Assembly: GCA_027323595.1 (NCBI GenBank)
Contig: DAHWBL010000137.1
Location: 1-6,533 of the forward strand
Direction of reading: 5' to 3'
Source of the DNA: Acetobacteraceae bacterium
GTDB lineage: Bacteria > Pseudomonadota > Alphaproteobacteria > Acetobacterales > Acetobacteraceae
DNA length: 6,533 bases
Shown: positions 6,081 to 6,533 of the stretch, in pieces
How positions within the stretch are numbered: the first letter of the stretch is position 1
Layout: every line of letters starts with the position of its first letter
Position numbers and translations under genes: made by a program
Notes under the pieces: model-generated
Seen by the model: the letters and a program-made list of their open reading frames with translations, nothing else
Databases searched by the model: none
What the model was told of the DNA's origin: nothing

Positions 6081-6533
6081 GGGCGCGCTGGCGCGTCCGG
6101 GTGGCCGACGCCCGTCCTATCTGCACCCGCTGGGCATGAACCCCGCGCACATCGGCGGCACCGCGCTCGCCGGGTTGCTCGTCTCGGGCGGGGATTCACG
6201 CCTGCACATCGATGAGGCGGACGGTCGCAACATCTATTTCTGTCCGCCGATGCCGTGTGAGGAGCTGGCCGGCTTTGCTTCCTGCACCGCCTCGCCGATC
6301 TCGCCCGAAGGCTGGGAGGCGGCGCGCTGCATGCTCGGCTGGCTCGACGCTGGGGCGGACCAGGCGGCGGCGGCGCGCGCGCTGGCGGACGAATTGGGCA
6401 GCCTGCTCGGGGTCGATGACCTGGCCGAGGTTCTGCTGACCGCGTCGGGCACCGATACGGCGCGGCTGGTCGCCGCCCTACTGCGAGCCGGCGCCCCGCC
6501 GACGTTGCGCGGGCGGACGATGACCCACGTGAT
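6037..6533 (+). CDS. Probable fold-type I PLP-dependent enzyme, N-terminal part (3' end outside window)
   Basis: The open frame starts with an ATG overlapping the stop of the ATP-grasp gene (ATGA) and runs 165 codons off the right edge without a stop. It is real coding sequence by codon pattern and coupling. The layout resembles the start of cysteine desulfurase/aminotransferase class V proteins: GFASCTASPISPEGWEAA (79-96) sits where those enzymes have their first strand and an S/T-P-x-S-P-E helix start. A helical stretch follows, then LGVDDLAEVLLTASGTD (124-140). The SGT-D/E element in such enzymes binds the PLP phosphate. The PLP-binding lysine would be beyond the window, so enzyme status is unproved. 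Residues 29-75 have several Cys, His and Asp residues (for example FCPPMPC at 68-74) not explained by the family. ATGs at 6049, 6061 and 6073 are alternative starts. It may act with the ATP-grasp protein on an amino acid substrate; this is inference. Confidence 0.6.
   Translation, partial: MSGAMHGAMHGAMQVGALARPGGRRPSYLHPLGMNPAHIGGTALAGLLVSGGDSRLHIDEADGRNIYFCPPMPCEELAGFASCTASPISPEGWEAARCMLGWLDAGADQAAAARALADELGSLLGVDDLAEVLLTASGTDTARLVAALLRAGAPPTLRGRTMTHV

Noticed and set aside
4655..6199. Long open frame (514 codons) on the - strand opposite the ATP-grasp gene
   Set aside because: Its product is rich in Arg, His and Pro with no recognisable domain, the usual result of reading high-GC coding DNA on the wrong strand. 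The + strand frame has domain motifs, a ribosome site and a coupled neighbour.

Overview
The window is high-GC, densely coded DNA with strong G/C preference at third codon positions. This suits an alphaproteobacterium, possibly from the Acetobacteraceae/Rhodospirillales. The taxonomic guess rests on composition and protein flavour only; there is no rRNA or other marker here. I found no tRNA, CRISPR array, insertion sequence or phage gene.

Left part (1-1904): the C-terminal end of an amidohydrolase on the + strand meets, tail to tail, an intact UbiD-family decarboxylase on the - strand. Only 16 bases separate them, and a GC-rich inverted repeat sits across the junction. The UbiD protein keeps the catalytic Arg-Glu-Glu set and the probable metal/cofactor ligands of prenylated-FMN decarboxylases.

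Middle part (1905-4610): an 86-base divergent intergenic region with a plausible promoter leads into a complete three-gene ABC importer of the SsuABC/TauABC/NMT1-like class. The order is ATPase (TTG start), permease (ATGA overlap) and periplasmic substrate-binding protein (start chosen at 3588 on ribosome binding site and signal peptide). Together with the UbiD enzyme and the amidohydrolase it looks like an uptake-and-degradation locus for a small organic acid or heterocycle. The substrate cannot be read from the sequence.

Right part (4611-6533): after a 98-base AT-richer gap, a second unit begins. It encodes a 443-residue RimK-like ATP-grasp protein whose stop codon overlaps (ATGA) the start of a second protein that runs off the window. 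The second protein has features of the N-terminal part of a fold-type I PLP-dependent enzyme (cysteine desulfurase/aminotransferase class V style). The tight coupling of an ATP-grasp ligase-like protein with a PLP-enzyme-like protein is the most likely place here for an undescribed pathway, perhaps making or modifying an amino-acid-derived metabolite or peptide. That function is inference.
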